Of a stretch of 64,000 bases of DNA, positions 44,416-53,365 are shown piece after piece. The DNA comes from Sulfurimonas gotlandica GD1. GTDB lineage: Bacteria; Campylobacterota; Campylobacteria; Campylobacterales; Sulfurimonadaceae. Position 1 is the stretch's first letter, and each line of letters opens with the position of its first letter. The position numbers were made by a program, and so were the translations under genes. The stretch lies in contig NZ_AFRZ01000001.1 in the NCBI RefSeq assembly GCF_000242915.1, positions 2,852,001 through 2,916,000 on the forward strand, written 5' to 3'. The notes under the pieces were generated by a model, which worked only from the letters and a program-made list of their open reading frames with translations, searched no databases and was not told the DNA's origin.

Positions 44416-45366
44416 ATGGAAGGACAAGACTTAGACCCAAATGCAATTGAATACTCCAAATACAGTATTCATATAGTTGAAGACAGTCCTCTTGTCATCA
44501 CAGCACTCCTAAATGTTTTAGAACCAAAAAACTACATAATCAACTCTTCTTCAAATGGCAAAGAAGCTCTTGAAGCCATTAACAACAACAAACCTGATCT
44601 TATAATCTTAGATGTTGAGATGCCAATTATGAATGGTTACGAGACGATAACTAAACTCAAAGAAAACAAAAAAACTCAAAATATTCCTGTAATCTTTCTT
44701 ACATCTCTTACAAAACCTGATGTTATAAAAAAGATATTTAACCTTGGAGCATCTGACTATATCTCAAAACCATTTGTAGCTGAAGAGATGCTAGCTAGGG
44801 TTGAGAAAGAGATCAAAAACATAATGCTGCAAACACTCTTAAAAGAGAAGATGTCAAAACTAGCTGAGCTACTATCTGTAGATGCACTTACAAAAGCTTC
44901 AAATAAGATGCATATGACATCTATCATCAAAACTAATCTGAAAAAAATCAGAGATGGACAGATAAAGTCATTTTCTCTTATGTATATCGATGTTGATGAT
45001 TTCAACGCTTTCATTAGAGCCAATGGAATCAATGCTACAGATGCTACTATTAAAAAAATAGCGATGATTATAAAACGCTCTATTCGTGATAAAGACATAC
45101 TCGCTCACTGGCATGGAGATAAGTTTATGATAAGTTTTGCTCAAATCTCAAAAGATGAGCTTGATGACACCGCTAAAGCAATCAGAGACAAAATATCAAA
45201 AGCACCTTTTGGTTTAAATGGGCATCTAACCTGTTCTATATCAATAGTAGAAATAACAAGCGATGAAAATATTAATACAATTATAGATAAGCTTCAAAAT
45301 AGCATAAAACTCTCAAAAGAAACAAATAAAGGCTCCATCGTTAAAATTATGGATTGTGATATTTAA
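44416..45366 (+). CDS. Response regulator with degenerate GGDEF domain
   Basis: A 316-residue two-domain protein. Residues about 18-135 are a receiver: IVEDSPLVITALL, phospho-acceptor Asp in LIILDVEMPIMNGYE, and the Thr and Lys positions in IFLTSLTK and DYISKPFVAEEM. Residues about 150-316 have a GGDEF fold (FSLMYIDVDDFNAF) but the active loop reads HWHGDKF instead of GGDEF, so cyclase activity is unlikely. It could bind GTP or c-di-GMP or act by protein contact. It heads a signalling block with the downstream ADP-ribosylglycohydrolase and HDOD genes. Confidence 0.85.
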   Translation: MEGQDLDPNAIEYSKYSIHIVEDSPLVITALLNVLEPKNYIINSSSNGKEALEAINNNKPDLIILDVEMPIMNGYETITKLKENKKTQNIPVIFLTSLTKPDVIKKIFNLGASDYISKPFVAEEMLARVEKEIKNIMLQTLLKEKMSKLAELLSVDALTKASNKMHMTSIIKTNLKKIRDGQIKSFSLMYIDVDDFNAFIRANGINATDATIKKIAMIIKRSIRDKDILAHWHGDKFMISFAQISKDELDDTAKAIRDKISKAPFGLNGHLTCSISIVEITSDENINTIIDKLQNSIKLSKETNKGSIVKIMDCDI

Positions 45367-45470
45367 CTTCCTACATCTTAAACCATTCTAAGCTAAAAAA
45401 AACTTTTTAAATCAATAAGTCATTTAAAACATTCCGTAGATACAATTGCTAAAAATAATAGGAATAGATT

Positions 45471-46532
45471 ATGAGTAATATTACAAAAGAAGAAAAAATC
45501 AAAGGTACTTTTTTCGGAGCGATAGTAGCTGATGCACTCTGCTTAGGTAGTCATTATGAATATGACGCCAAAAAAATATACCAAGCCTACGGAGAAAAAC
45601 CCATAGAAAAGTTCATGTCACCAGGTGAGATGATGGGTGGTCAAACTCATGGTATCGGCTGGGGTGAGCGCAACTATCATCCTGGTAAAAAAGCCGGTGG
45701 AACTACTGACTATGGTGATTATAATATTTTAGTTTTAGAGTATCTGGCTGCAATCGCTGATACTCCTAGACCTTTTAATGTTGCCAACATGATTCCGCAC
45801 TGGATGAAAAGACTTGAGAACAACTGGGGCTCTTGGGTTTGTACAATGACAAAAGAGACATATGCACAGGTAAAACAAGGCGTACCTGTTGAGCATCTTG
45901 GCGGCATCTCTAATGCTATGGCAATTCGTCATGTTGCAGCACATGCTTACTATGACAGTGAAACAGAGATAATAGATGTAGCAAGAAAAAGTATGTTTAC
46001 ACACAAAGATGTTCATGCTCTTGGCGGTGCTGAGTTTTTTGCTCGTGTAACTCACCGCGTTATAAACGGGATAAGCCCATCAGATGCTATACAAATGGTT
46101 GCTGTAGATATGGGTGGTTTTTTTGCAGATAAAGTTTCTCAAGCTATTGCTAAATACAAAGAAGCTACAGATGAAAACTCAGCACTATACCGTGAGAAAT
46201 TTGCTGATGATCTTGCTATTACAAGTATGGCTAGACTATGGGATGTAGGTCGTTCAGAGCCTATTAAGGTAGGAAAAGCAAGTCCAACCGAGGGGACACT
46301 TCCAGGAGCAGTTTACTTCATCTTAAAATATGCCAACGAAGAAGACGGACTAAAAAAAGCACTACAGGCTAACGCCATGGTTGGTGGAGATAATGCTTCA
46401 CGAGGTATAGCAATCGGTATGGTTCTTGGAGCATATAAAGGTGTAGATGCAATACCACTAGAGTGGAAAGAAACACTTGATGAGTGGGACTACTGTGAAG
46501 AGATGCTAGATACTCTTCCTCTACTTAAGTAG
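45471..46532 (+). CDS. ADP-ribosylglycohydrolase-family protein, copy 1 (intact)
   Basis: A 353-residue all-helical protein of the DraG/ARH fold. The N-terminus GTFFGAIVADALCLGSHYEY replaces the usual GxxxGDALG start, TTDYGDYNILVLEYLA stands where ARH enzymes have the TDDT metal loop, and NAMVGGDNASRGIAIGMVLG is the C-terminal Mg-binding GGDNxxxG motif. The family removes ADP-ribose from proteins or handles ADP-ribose compounds. The altered first metal loop means activity is uncertain. A related gene lies 1.3 kb downstream. Confidence 0.85.
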   Translation: MSNITKEEKIKGTFFGAIVADALCLGSHYEYDAKKIYQAYGEKPIEKFMSPGEMMGGQTHGIGWGERNYHPGKKAGGTTDYGDYNILVLEYLAAIADTPRPFNVANMIPHWMKRLENNWGSWVCTMTKETYAQVKQGVPVEHLGGISNAMAIRHVAAHAYYDSETEIIDVARKSMFTHKDVHALGGAEFFARVTHRVINGISPSDAIQMVAVDMGGFFADKVSQAIAKYKEATDENSALYREKFADDLAITSMARLWDVGRSEPIKVGKASPTEGTLPGAVYFILKYANEEDGLKKALQANAMVGGDNASRGIAIGMVLGAYKGVDAIPLEWKETLDEWDYCEEMLDTLPLLK

Positions 46533-46613
46533 CTTTCTTTATTTACTAATTTTTTTATATTATAGAGTGTCATATTAGAAAATGATATAATATAAAAAAT
46601 CAAGGATATAGAG

Positions 46614-47825
46614 ATGAATGTAATTAATATATCTAAACAAAAAATATTTGATAATAAAAAGCATATCTTTGCTTATGAGATAGTTTTTCGAGACAGTGAG
46701 AACCAGACAACAGGTCTTTCATGTAGTGTCAAAGGAACTTCTAAACTTATTATAAGTTCTATTGGCAGTACGGAACTAGACAAATTACTAGGCCAAAGAA
46801 CATTAGCTTTTATCAATGTGGATGCAGAGACCTTAACAAAAGGCATCTTAGATGTTTTAGACAACAAAAGATTTATTTTAAATATACTAGAAGACATTGA
46901 TTTAACTGACAATGTAATTGCTAAAATCATTCAGTATAAGAAAAGAGGCTTTAGTTTTTCTCTTGAGCATTTTGATTCAAGTGCTCAGATGATTACAAAA
47001 TTTAGCAGACTTTTTAACTTTATAGATATCATTAAAATGGACATTGTTCTATCTGAAGCTTCTAATCTTGAAAAAGTTCAGGCTAAGTTTAAAGGTACTA
47101 GGATTAAACTATTGGCTCAAAATATTGAGACAAAAGAGGACTTTTTAAAGTACTCACAAATGGGTTTTGACTATCTACAAGGTTACTATCTCGATAAGCC
47201 TGAGATGATGGAAATTATCGGTACAAAAGAACCAGCCCAAGTTATAATACTCCAGCTTATTAAAATAATCAAAGATAACGATACTACTGAACAGCTAGAA
47301 TCATTCATAAAAAAACAGCCTGACCTCTCTTTTAAACTTGTTCAATTTTTCAATAACTCTAAAAAATTTGATGTACAGGTAGAATCTTTAACTCAGGTAA
47401 TCACTCTTATGGGGAGAGAGAAACTACTAAGATGGTTAATGGTCTACCTATACTCTGAAGCTTCACAAAATCCAGCTTCAAAAACAATACTCGCACTTGC
47501 TATAAAAAGAGCAGAAAGAATGGAAGCAGAAGCTGAACCTAAACAAAAAGACAAAGCTTACTTGGCAGGAATGTTTTCGATGCTTAGTTCGATTTTTGAG
47601 ACAGATATAAAAGAGCTGATGAATCACATAAACATGGACAATGATATAACATCTTTAGTTCTAGATAAAAAAGGTATTTTTGCCAGTAGTTTAATGAGAG
47701 CAGAAGCAGCAGAAAAAGATTATTTAAAAGAGATCATGTTAGCAAATTTTGAAAAATTGCATACTACTGATTTGATTTATACATTAGAATACGGTGGAGT
47801 TGATATAGACGATAATAAACTTTAG
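46614..47825 (+). CDS. Degenerate EAL plus HDOD signalling protein (YuxH-type)
   Basis: A 403-residue protein. Residues about 1-200 are an EAL fold (IFAYEIVFRDSEN, IDIIKMDIVLSEA, KLLAQNIETKEDF, LQGYYLDKPE) whose catalytic residues are mostly lost (EIVFR for EALxR; no DDFG). Residues about 205-400 are an HDOD domain (SFKLVQFFNNSKKF, TQVITLMGREKLLRWLMVYL). This EAL-HDOD order is known from c-di-GMP-related signalling proteins, usually non-catalytic. It is placed between two ADP-ribosylglycohydrolase-family genes, with 16 bp to the second. Confidence 0.88.
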   Translation: MNVINISKQKIFDNKKHIFAYEIVFRDSENQTTGLSCSVKGTSKLIISSIGSTELDKLLGQRTLAFINVDAETLTKGILDVLDNKRFILNILEDIDLTDNVIAKIIQYKKRGFSFSLEHFDSSAQMITKFSRLFNFIDIIKMDIVLSEASNLEKVQAKFKGTRIKLLAQNIETKEDFLKYSQMGFDYLQGYYLDKPEMMEIIGTKEPAQVIILQLIKIIKDNDTTEQLESFIKKQPDLSFKLVQFFNNSKKFDVQVESLTQVITLMGREKLLRWLMVYLYSEASQNPASKTILALAIKRAERMEAEAEPKQKDKAYLAGMFSMLSSIFETDIKELMNHINMDNDITSLVLDKKGIFASSLMRAEAAEKDYLKEIMLANFEKLHTTDLIYTLEYGGVDIDDNKL

Positions 47826-47841
47826 TTTTAAAGGATATTCT

Positions 47842-49050
47842 ATGAAAGATTTAATTCAAGTCAAAAATGCACTTTGGGGACTCTTTATCTATGATGCCAT
47901 TAGCATGCCGGTACATTGGTACTATAAACGTGAATACATAAAAAAAGACTTTGGCAAAATCACCGGCTACAACGACGCTCTGCATCCACATCCTGAATCT
48001 TTTATGTTTAGAAACACTTACTCTCCAGATATAGAAAGTGCAAAAAGACTCAATCGTCCATACGATATACTTCACTAACATTCAAGATTTTACAACACTA
48101 CATATAGCCACTTAGATATACACACAAAAGTACACTCAGGTGAACATGCAAATCTGATGCCTTCCCTTGATGAGAGGTACCACTACCATCATGGTCTAAA
48201 AGCTGGAGCAAATCTAGTAAGAGTCCTAATGCGCTCAATCATAAAAAATGAAGGTTACGAACAGAGTGAGTTTTTAAGTGATTTTATAGAGTATATGACA
48301 GACGTAGATGCTAACAACGATCCATATTTAGAGATATATATACGGGACTGGTTTGAAAACTATTCAAAAGGAGTAGCACCGGAATTGTGCGCACCTAGCC
48401 AAAGAGACAGATGGTCAATAGGTTCTCATGGCGGAATAATCCGTCCACTTGTTCTGTCTCTGACTGCAAAAAATTCTTTTGAGGGTTTAGGCATAGGAAT
48501 CAGCCATCAACAACTTACTCACAGATCTGAGACTGTATCATCAGCACTTGGAAAGCTAGTCCCTTTACTTGAAAATCTACTAAGCAAAGATGATTCTCTA
48601 AGTCTTTTAACAGAGTCGGCAAAAGAAGTCGCCCTCATAAAGATTCATGGCAAAGATCTATCAAAAAGATATTTTGAAGCTCATGGACCTGGCAATATTC
48701 CTAAAGATCAAATGTGGAAAATACACACAGAGTATTCAGATGAGTTCTTAAGTGAAATACTCTCAGATGCAACTGATGAGAGTATGATTACAAATAGATT
48801 TGCAACTGCCTGCTACCCAGAGCATGGTGTACCTTTGATATATTATTTTTTATATAAAAATAAATTTGATTTTACATCTTCTCTTCTTGATAATGCAAAT
48901 GCCGGAGGAGATAATGTACATAGAGGTATGGTTATGGGTCTTTTAGTAGGTGCTGCTAATAAAGAGATACCAGAATCACTAAAAATTGGACTAAAAAATT
49001 ACACAAAAATAAACAATGAAATAGAAGATTTCGTTAAATTATGTAAATAA
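47842..49050 (+). pseudogene. ADP-ribosylglycohydrolase-family gene, copy 2, split by an in-frame TAA
   Basis: One frame of 402 codons runs from ATG 47842 to TAA 49050, interrupted only by TAA at 48076-48078. The first part (78 aa) has ALWGLFIYDAISMPVHWYYK. After the stop the same frame continues HSRFYNTTYSHLDIHTKVHS and on to MPSLDERYHYHHGL (ATG 48157) and the family end NANAGGDNVHRGMVMGLLVG. The reading frame and family motifs are intact on both sides, so this is a single nonsense change (or a sequencing error). Restart at ATG 48157 has no clear ribosome site and would lack the first metal loop. Stop-codon reassignment is unlikely because TAA ends nearly every other gene. Confidence 0.85.
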
Positions 49051-49108
49051 AACTGTATATTTACTTAAAAAATTATATAATACCCATAACTTAAGATAAG
49101 GGCAAATA

Positions 49109-49300
49109 ATGTCAACTTTTAAAAATAATGATTCTTGTCAACACGATGAGTACTGCGGATTTTCAACAACTATATGTGTTGAGACAGATTTTAAAGATAA
49201 ATGCCATATGAAAAATTCATCAATAGAGAAGATGCCTCTTCTGAAAAAAGTAAAAGAGCGTGTTGAGAGAGATACTCAACGCAAGCTACAAACTTTATAA
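49109..49300 (+). CDS. Small Cys-containing protein of unknown function
   Basis: A 63-residue cytoplasmic protein with Cys10, Cys16, Cys23 and Cys32 (SCQHDEYCGFSTTIC...KCHMK), a pattern that could bind a metal or an Fe-S cluster, and a basic helix at the end (KVKERVERDTQRKLQ). It has no signal peptide. A strong bidirectional terminator follows. The family is not recognised. Confidence 0.55.
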   Translation: MSTFKNNDSCQHDEYCGFSTTICVETDFKDKCHMKNSSIEKMPLLKKVKERVERDTQRKLQTL

Positions 49301-49314
49301 TTTATATTTTTAGC

Positions 49315-49347
49315 AACTAGTATCAATATAGATTGATACTAGTTTTC
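49315..49347. terminator. Bidirectional terminator between convergent genes
   Basis: AACTAGTATCAAT at 49315-49327 pairs perfectly over 13 bp with 49332-49344 around an ATAG loop, followed by TTC on the plus side and, on the minus strand, GC then a T/A-rich run. It separates the 49109 gene from the convergent cytochrome gene. Confidence 0.85.
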
Positions 49348-49353
49348 TTCCAT

Positions 49354-50463
49354 CTATTCTACGCTGAAGTGTTTACTTTTTAGAACTGTGAATTCTGTTA
49401 TCTCTTTTTCATCTTGGAGATTCAATTTTTCAAGAGCTTTAGGGTTTACTATAAAATAACCAAGAACTACTTCTACTTTATCACCACTCTGTAGAGCTTC
49501 ATCAAACTTAACAACTCTTTTTTCATTAGCTTTTATCATAGTATCTTTTACAACTTCTGTTGCTAACCAAGGCATAGCCGGTTTGCCGTCTTTACCAATT
49601 ATTTTTACAAAAGTATGAGTTTTTAGATCAGTTTGTTTTGCATCTCTTATCAAAGTAGCTCTTAATTGTACTACTCTTAGAGGATGAGTCATAAGATTAT
49701 GAGGTGCTTTATTCTCTACAGTAATCTCAAAGCCTCTATTTGCATTTTGAAAACCAAACTCAACATATTTACTTAGCATCTCAGGTTTAACTCTTGCACC
49801 TGCAAAACCATGAAAAGCGTGTTGTTTACTTAACCTAACTGTTGTAGCAGTTCCATCTACTTTTGGCATATGACAAGTGATACAATTTGAATCCTTCTCT
49901 TTAGCACCCTCTTCATCAGTTGTACAAACTGAGAATTCATGTGAATTTTGTTTGTGAGAGTGACAACCCATACACATCTGACCATTGTAATAGTTCTCAT
50001 TTGTATAATCTATGTCATGGTATGCCGAACCGACTGTAGTCTTATTCCCCCACCATGAAGTTGTCTTTTTATACTCAACTTTTTCACTTTCTCTACCAGC
50101 CTCAGCAGAGTAAAAAGTCTTCTCTTTTTTAGAGTATACATTCTTGTTTGCTTTAGCATGTTTTTCAACACTTGTAATAGTATGACAGCTAATACATGTG
50201 ATACCTTCATGCTGTTCTTTTTCGCTAGTTGCATTTGGTGTATGACACTTTGCACACTTATAGTCACCTTTAGCTTTTGCAGGGTGTTTATCCCATACAG
50301 CTTTGTGAATTTTATCATCATATATAGATGATTTTTTATGCATAGAGCTTTCAAACTCAGCGGTAATAGTAGGATGACACTTCTTACAAGTTGCGGTGTC
50401 AGCCGAATCGGCAGATGCAAATAGTATTGAACTAAGAGCTAAGATGTAGAGTAAAGACTTCAT
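49354..50463 (-). CDS. Periplasmic five-heme cytochrome c (c554-like)
   Basis: I start at ATG 50463 (signal peptide MKSLLYILALSSILFASADS after AAAGGA); an upstream in-frame ATG would add 14 residues. The 369-residue protein has five CxxCH sites: CKKCH, CAKCH, CISCH, CMGCH and CITCH, all in the first ~210 residues. His-rich stretches between them can supply distal ligands. The C-terminal ~130 residues form a beta-rich domain without heme (APHNLMTHPLRVVQLRATL). This resembles multiheme c554/NrfA-type carriers in respiratory nitrogen or sulfur chains, but the substrate is not evident. It is transcribed alone. Confidence 0.85.
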   Translation of the reverse strand: MKSLLYILALSSILFASADSADTATCKKCHPTITAEFESSMHKKSSIYDDKIHKAVWDKHPAKAKGDYKCAKCHTPNATSEKEQHEGITCISCHTITSVEKHAKANKNVYSKKEKTFYSAEAGRESEKVEYKKTTSWWGNKTTVGSAYHDIDYTNENYYNGQMCMGCHSHKQNSHEFSVCTTDEEGAKEKDSNCITCHMPKVDGTATTVRLSKQHAFHGFAGARVKPEMLSKYVEFGFQNANRGFEITVENKAPHNLMTHPLRVVQLRATLIRDAKQTDLKTHTFVKIIGKDGKPAMPWLATEVVKDTMIKANEKRVVKFDEALQSGDKVEVVLGYFIVNPKALEKLNLQDEKEITEFTVLKSKHFSVE

Positions 50464-50599
50464 ATAAACAATCCTTTTAATTATTATAAGTTGAAATTCT
50501 ATCAAAGATTTTAAAAGTTGGCTTGATATACATCAATAAGTAGATAATCAAGCAAATTAATTTGGTATAATCCATTATATATTTATAAGAGGTTATTTT

Positions 50600-51868
50600 A
50601 TGCTTATTCCATCTGACTTACTTAAAGACAAAAAGATACTTTTAGGAGTTACTGGCTCTATTGCTGTTTATAAATCACTAGAGCTCGTTAGACTCTTCGT
50701 TAAGTCAGGTGCTGATGTAAAAGTTGTAATGAGTGAGTCAGCTAAAAAGTTTGTAACTCCTCTTAGCTTTGAAGTACTTACCTCAAACCAGGTTTTAGAT
50801 GACACGAATGAGTCTTGGGTTAATGATCATAATCACATAAAAACTACACAATGGGCTGACCTATTTGTCATCGCTCCTGCAACTGCAAACACAATTGCAA
50901 AACTTGCTAATGCTATAGCAGACAATATGCTGCTTCAATGTGCACTTGCTTATCCAGATGCTAAGATTATAGCTCCTTCAGCAAACACAAATATGATGCA
51001 CAATCCTATCACTCAAGGTAATCTTAAAATGCTTGCCATTGCTAATTACGAGATGGTAGACACACAGACAAAAGAACTTGCATGTAAGACTACCGGTGAT
51101 GGAGCTATGGCTGAGCCAATAGACATTTTTTGGCAATCTGCCAAAGCCCTTCTAAGAGATGAGTTTTGGAATGACAGAAGAGTTATTGTAACTGGTGGCG
51201 GAACTATAGAAAAAATAGACGATGTTAGATATCTTTCAAACTTCTCCAGCGGAAAAATGGCTTCATCAATTGCTACTGCCCTTTACTGCAAGGGTGCCGA
51301 TGTAAATCTGATTGCTACAAGATTTGAAGACAATATTCCACAAGATATGCACACTATTGATGTTGAATCTTCTGATGAGATGCTAGAGTATCTAACAGAT
51401 TCTATTCGCATCGCTAAAAAAGGCAAGTTATCTAAAGCAACACTTATGAGAGATGAGCAAATCCACCTGATACAAAAAAAGCCGTATCTATTTATGGCAG
51501 CTGCAGTTAGCGACTATGTTCCTAAATTTGTGCAAAATGGTAAACTTAAAAAAGAGATGCTCGGGAATAGTTTCGAGCTTAGTCTTACTAAAAATGTTGA
51601 TATCCTAAATTCTATTGATAAAGATGGCTTAGTTACCATTGGATTTAAAGCTGAGATGGACATAGAAAGTGCAATGAAGAGCGCTTCAAAAATGATAGAT
51701 ACTAAGGGCATAGATGCTGTATGCTTAAATATTCTAAAAGACTCTTCTAGTTTTGGTAGTGACAGAAATATGGTAGAGTTTATTACTCCAGATAAAATCG
51801 AATCACTCCCAGATGCTGATAAACTAAGTCTGGCATTTGACATATTAGAACATGCGAAGAATCTATAG
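50600..51868 (+). CDS. coaBC: CoaBC: phosphopantothenoylcysteine decarboxylase/synthase
   Basis: A 422-residue bifunctional coenzyme A enzyme. CoaC part: GVTGSIAVYKSLELVRLF (about 14-31), His in NHIKTTQWADLFVIAPAT, and the FMN-site Cys in ACKTTGDGAMAEP. CoaB part from about residue 190: VTGGGTIEKIDDVRYLSNFS and FSSGKMASSIATAL, the typical dinucleotide-binding start. Length is normal. It is the first gene of a tight plus-strand housekeeping run; uppS starts 2 bp after its stop. Confidence 0.95.
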   Translation: MLIPSDLLKDKKILLGVTGSIAVYKSLELVRLFVKSGADVKVVMSESAKKFVTPLSFEVLTSNQVLDDTNESWVNDHNHIKTTQWADLFVIAPATANTIAKLANAIADNMLLQCALAYPDAKIIAPSANTNMMHNPITQGNLKMLAIANYEMVDTQTKELACKTTGDGAMAEPIDIFWQSAKALLRDEFWNDRRVIVTGGGTIEKIDDVRYLSNFSSGKMASSIATALYCKGADVNLIATRFEDNIPQDMHTIDVESSDEMLEYLTDSIRIAKKGKLSKATLMRDEQIHLIQKKPYLFMAAAVSDYVPKFVQNGKLKKEMLGNSFELSLTKNVDILNSIDKDGLVTIGFKAEMDIESAMKSASKMIDTKGIDAVCLNILKDSSSFGSDRNMVEFITPDKIESLPDADKLSLAFDILEHAKNL

Positions 51869-51870
51869 AG

Positions 51871-52548
51871 ATGAATAGAGCAAAACATATAGCCATCATC
51901 ATGGATGGTAATGGTCGCTGGGCAGAACTAAGTGGTAAGAAAAGAGTAAAAGGTCATGAAGCTGGAGCTAGAGTTGTTAAAGAGATAACTACATACTGTT
52001 CAAACAACAAAGAGATAGAGCGTTTGACCCTATATGCTTTTTCAACTGAAAATTGGAAAAGACCTCGTTTGGAAGTTGAGTTTCTTATGAAACTGCTAGA
52101 AAACTACCTTAAGAATGAACTGCCGGTTTATCTAGATAACAATGTTCGTTTTGAGCCTATAGGTGATATAAGAGCATTTTCAAAATCTCTTCAAAAGACT
52201 ATCAAAGATGTAAAAGACAAAACTGCTCATTGTGATGGTTTAGTTCAATCTTTAGCACTTAACTATGGTTCACAAGACGAGATGCTTCGCGCTATTAATA
52301 AGATAAAAAACTACGAAGATGATATTACACAAGAGATGCTGGGAAATGCACTTGATTGTAAGCACGATGTTGACTTGTTAATTCGTACAGGCGGAGATCA
52401 CAGACTCTCTAACTTTCTGCTTTGGCAGGCAGCCTATGCTGAACTATTTTTTGTAGACACGCTTTGGCCTGATTTTACAACTGATGATTTGGAAAAAATC
52501 ATTAAAAGTTATAAAAAGATAGAACGCCGTTTTGGAGGATTGAAATAG
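51871..52548 (+). CDS. uppS: Undecaprenyl diphosphate synthase UppS
   Basis: A 225-residue cis-prenyltransferase that makes the C55 lipid carrier for cell-wall and glycan synthesis. IAIIMDGNGRWAELSGKKRV carries the catalytic Asp12. The family motifs LTLYAFSTENWKRP, LIRTGGDHRLSNFLLWQAAY and FVDTLWPDFT are intact. It is slightly short (E. coli 253). It overlaps the next GTG by one base. Confidence 0.96.
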   Translation: MNRAKHIAIIMDGNGRWAELSGKKRVKGHEAGARVVKEITTYCSNNKEIERLTLYAFSTENWKRPRLEVEFLMKLLENYLKNELPVYLDNNVRFEPIGDIRAFSKSLQKTIKDVKDKTAHCDGLVQSLALNYGSQDEMLRAINKIKNYEDDITQEMLGNALDCKHDVDLLIRTGGDHRLSNFLLWQAAYAELFFVDTLWPDFTTDDLEKIIKSYKKIERRFGGLK

Positions 52549-53363
52549 TGGAGATGCTAATTGCTTTTGTTTTTGGAGCTGTTATTGGCTCATTTTTAAA
52601 TGTAGTGATACTTAGAATACCACATGATGAAAGTGTAGTCTTTGGTTCTTCGCACTGTCCTAGTTGTCAAACTCCTCTAAAACCTTGGCATAACATCCCT
52701 ATCTTTTCTTGGATATTTCTTAGAGGCAGATGCTCATTTTGTAAAATAAAAATATCTGCACAATACCCAATCATAGAAATCATCTCAGGACTTATTTTTT
52801 TAACAATAGCTACTAAATTTACTCTTGCTTTTCCTGCACTTTTAATAGCTCTTAGTTTTTTAATGCTTTTAGCTCTCTCTGTTATAGATTTTAGATACAA
52901 AATGGTTCCAGACTCTCTAAATCTTTTAGCTATGTTTTTTGCAATCTTTGGAGCTTGGAACTTAAGTGGAGTTTTCACTAACTTTCAAAACGCTCTGCTC
53001 TTTGCAGGTGGATTTACACTGCTTAGATTTGTACTATCTTACTATCTTACTTCATCCGTTTATAGAGCTGGATTAAAGACTAAAACTTCTTGGAATAGAT
53101 TTTATGATAGAACACCTTTTGTAGAAGCCATGGGAGAGGGAGATATCATGGTAGCTGCTACAATGGGAGCACTTCTTGGTCTTAAACTGACTTTAGTAGC
53201 TATATTTTTATCTGCTATTTTAGCTCTACCTGTTATGCTTTTACTTCTAAACAAATCAGCAGAACATCAGAGAGTTCCTTTTGTACCATTTTTAGCTCTT
53301 GCTACATTTATGGTATATATTTACGACTCTCCAATCCTAGCATATATCGAGGCAAATTATTAA
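52548..53363 (+). CDS. Type IV prepilin peptidase (A24 family), with N-methyltransferase domain
   Basis: A 271-residue inner-membrane enzyme that cleaves and N-methylates prepilins or pseudopilins. The N-terminal cytoplasmic domain has the zinc Cys pairs CPSCQTPLKPWH and CSFCKIKISAQYP. Catalytic aspartates lie in VIDFRYKMVPDSLN and GEGDIMVAATMGALLG. I use the GTG at 52548 because GGAGG is 9 bp upstream; an ATG six bases later is possible. No pilin gene lies in the window. Confidence 0.93.
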   Translation: MEMLIAFVFGAVIGSFLNVVILRIPHDESVVFGSSHCPSCQTPLKPWHNIPIFSWIFLRGRCSFCKIKISAQYPIIEIISGLIFLTIATKFTLAFPALLIALSFLMLLALSVIDFRYKMVPDSLNLLAMFFAIFGAWNLSGVFTNFQNALLFAGGFTLLRFVLSYYLTSSVYRAGLKTKTSWNRFYDRTPFVEAMGEGDIMVAATMGALLGLKLTLVAIFLSAILALPVMLLLLNKSAEHQRVPFVPFLALATFMVYIYDSPILAYIEANY

Positions 53364-53365
53364 TC

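Noticed and set aside
48076-48078. Recoding of TAA as an amino acid
   Set aside because: TAA ends most other genes here, and selenocysteine or pyrrolysine use TGA or TAG. A mutation is simpler.
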